A DNA stretch of 6,314 bases. It comes from Methanoculleus sp. UBA208 (GTDB taxonomy: Archaea > Halobacteriota > Methanomicrobia > Methanomicrobiales > Methanoculleaceae). Position numbers and translations under genes: made by a program. Below, in pieces: positions 5,867 to 6,314 of this stretch (the first letter of the stretch is position 1; each line of letters opens with the position of its first letter). The DNA is taken from the NCBI RefSeq assembly GCF_002498065.1, contig NZ_DAFZ01000049.1, forward strand, positions 1-6,314, in the 5' to 3' direction. The notes below the pieces were generated by a model. The model was not told the origin of the DNA. It saw only the letters and a program-made list of their open reading frames with translations, and searched no databases.

Positions 5867-6314
5867 GTGGGAACCGATCGCCCCTGGCCCGCCCCGGCCC
5901 TGTTCATCCTGGCATGCCTCCTCATCTCCCCGGCAGTGGGAGCCCCGGGAGACGTGACGGTGACGTCCGTTGCGATCGACCCGGCGGTCCTGATGCCGGG
6001 CGACGCGGGGACCATCACGGTTGCCGTGCAGAATACCGGCCCCTCGACCGTCCCGCTCGGCGGGGCCCGCCTCTACGAGGACGGTGTCGTCCCGACGGGT
6101 GAGCCCTACCTCTCGGTCGGGGACCTCGGGGCAGGACTCAACCGGACGTTCACCTTCGCCGTCCGGGCGGACGCTCCCGACGGCACCTACTACCCCCGTT
6201 TCTCCCTCGACCTCCGGGAGAACGGAACCCTCAGCCACCCGGTCCCGGTCCGGGTCGACGGCACCCCGCTCAGTGCGTCGGTGGCCGCGAAGCCGGACGC
6301 CTTCGCCGCCGGCC
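5867..6314 (+). CDS. Secreted S-layer/CARDB-type cell-surface protein, 3'-truncated by the window edge
   Basis: 149 codons are present before the window ends, so the true length is unknown. GTG 5867 is the only ATG, GTG or TTG after an in-frame TAG at 5843-5845. Residues 1-26 form a Sec signal peptide: Arg5, a hydrophobic core ALFILACLLIS (11-21), and a probable cleavage site near AVGA|PGD. Residues 30-130 look like an immunoglobulin-like beta-sandwich: VTVTSVAIDPAVLMPGD, then GTITVAVQNTGPSTVPLGG, then LGAGLNRTFTFAVRADAPDGTYYPRFSL. This is the pattern of the archaeal COG1361 S-layer/NEW3 and CARDB families. A second repeat seems to start at SASVAAKPDAFAAG. Two N-glycosylation sequons, N92-R-T and N119-G-T, fit an exported archaeal protein. 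No Shine-Dalgarno lies at the proper distance. Family members often sit beside ABC-type exporter genes, so the sequence beyond 6314 would be informative. The frame and export signal are convincing; function is not known. Confidence 0.75.
   Translation, partial: MGTDRPWPAPALFILACLLISPAVGAPGDVTVTSVAIDPAVLMPGDAGTITVAVQNTGPSTVPLGGARLYEDGVVPTGEPYLSVGDLGAGLNRTFTFAVRADAPDGTYYPRFSLDLRENGTLSHPVPVRVDGTPLSASVAAKPDAFAAG

Noticed and set aside
5906..5917. Possible lipobox (I-L-A-C, Cys17) in the surface-protein signal sequence.
   Set aside because: The hydrophobic core continues after the Cys (LLIS), residue -2 is Leu rather than a usual small residue, and a better cleavage site follows at AVGA.
5824..6102. 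Plus-strand 92-residue frame overlapping the surface-protein start.
   Set aside because: It is Arg/Gly/Pro-rich with no signal peptide or domain. The GTG 5867 frame has a clear signal peptide and beta-sandwich sequence.
5738..6238. A 167-residue N-terminal extension of the pyrophosphatase giving a 707-residue frame.
   Set aside because: The extension is low-complexity, Gly/Arg/Asp-rich and antisense to a gene with a signal peptide. The strong GAGGAG site and the canonical family start at MGQNKIVIIGHK fix the start at 5737.

Overview
The window looks like chromosomal DNA of a GC-rich methanogenic euryarchaeon, most plausibly of the order Methanomicrobiales (Methanoculleus-like). This is inferred from gene content: a TrmB-family regulator, a free-standing NrpR nitrogen-regulator domain, a family II pyrophosphatase with CBS and DRTGG domains, and an S-layer-type secreted protein. 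High third-position GC and start sites that mostly lack Shine-Dalgarno sequences but have TATA-like elements also fit. No taxonomic search could be run. There are no RNA genes, mobile elements, CRISPR arrays or phage genes, and the genes share the same GC-rich codon style, so nothing points to recent transfer.

Layout. Bases 1-89 are an AT-richer promoter region with several dyads and two TATA-like elements. They precede a TrmB-family regulator (90-881, +). It converges on and overlaps by 7 bp a 248-residue NrpR-domain protein (875-1621, -) that has no DNA-binding domain. A 180-bp divergent promoter region (1622-1801) separates that gene from a two-gene operon on the + strand. The operon holds an unrecognised two-domain protein (1802-2767) and, 9 bp later, a flavin disulfide oxidoreductase of the dihydrolipoamide-dehydrogenase superfamily (2777-4099). 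The operon runs tail-to-tail, with a 15-bp gap and a strong hairpin, into a manganese-type inorganic pyrophosphatase with nucleotide-sensing domains (4115-5737, -). A divergent promoter region (5738-5866) then leads to the start of a secreted S-layer/CARDB-type protein (5867 to the window edge, +), which is cut off.

How the genes relate. The window reads as ordinary archaeal housekeeping and regulatory genes with two regulators at the left. The only clear operon is the unknown protein plus the oxidoreductase. The most interesting parts are that operon, whose substrate is unknown; the NrpR domain without a helix-turn-helix, with an NrpR-like half-site pair in the neighbouring promoter; and the dyads at promoters and at the convergent junction. 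I do not see a clearly new multi-gene system. The unknown protein and its oxidoreductase partner are the best candidate for undescribed biochemistry.
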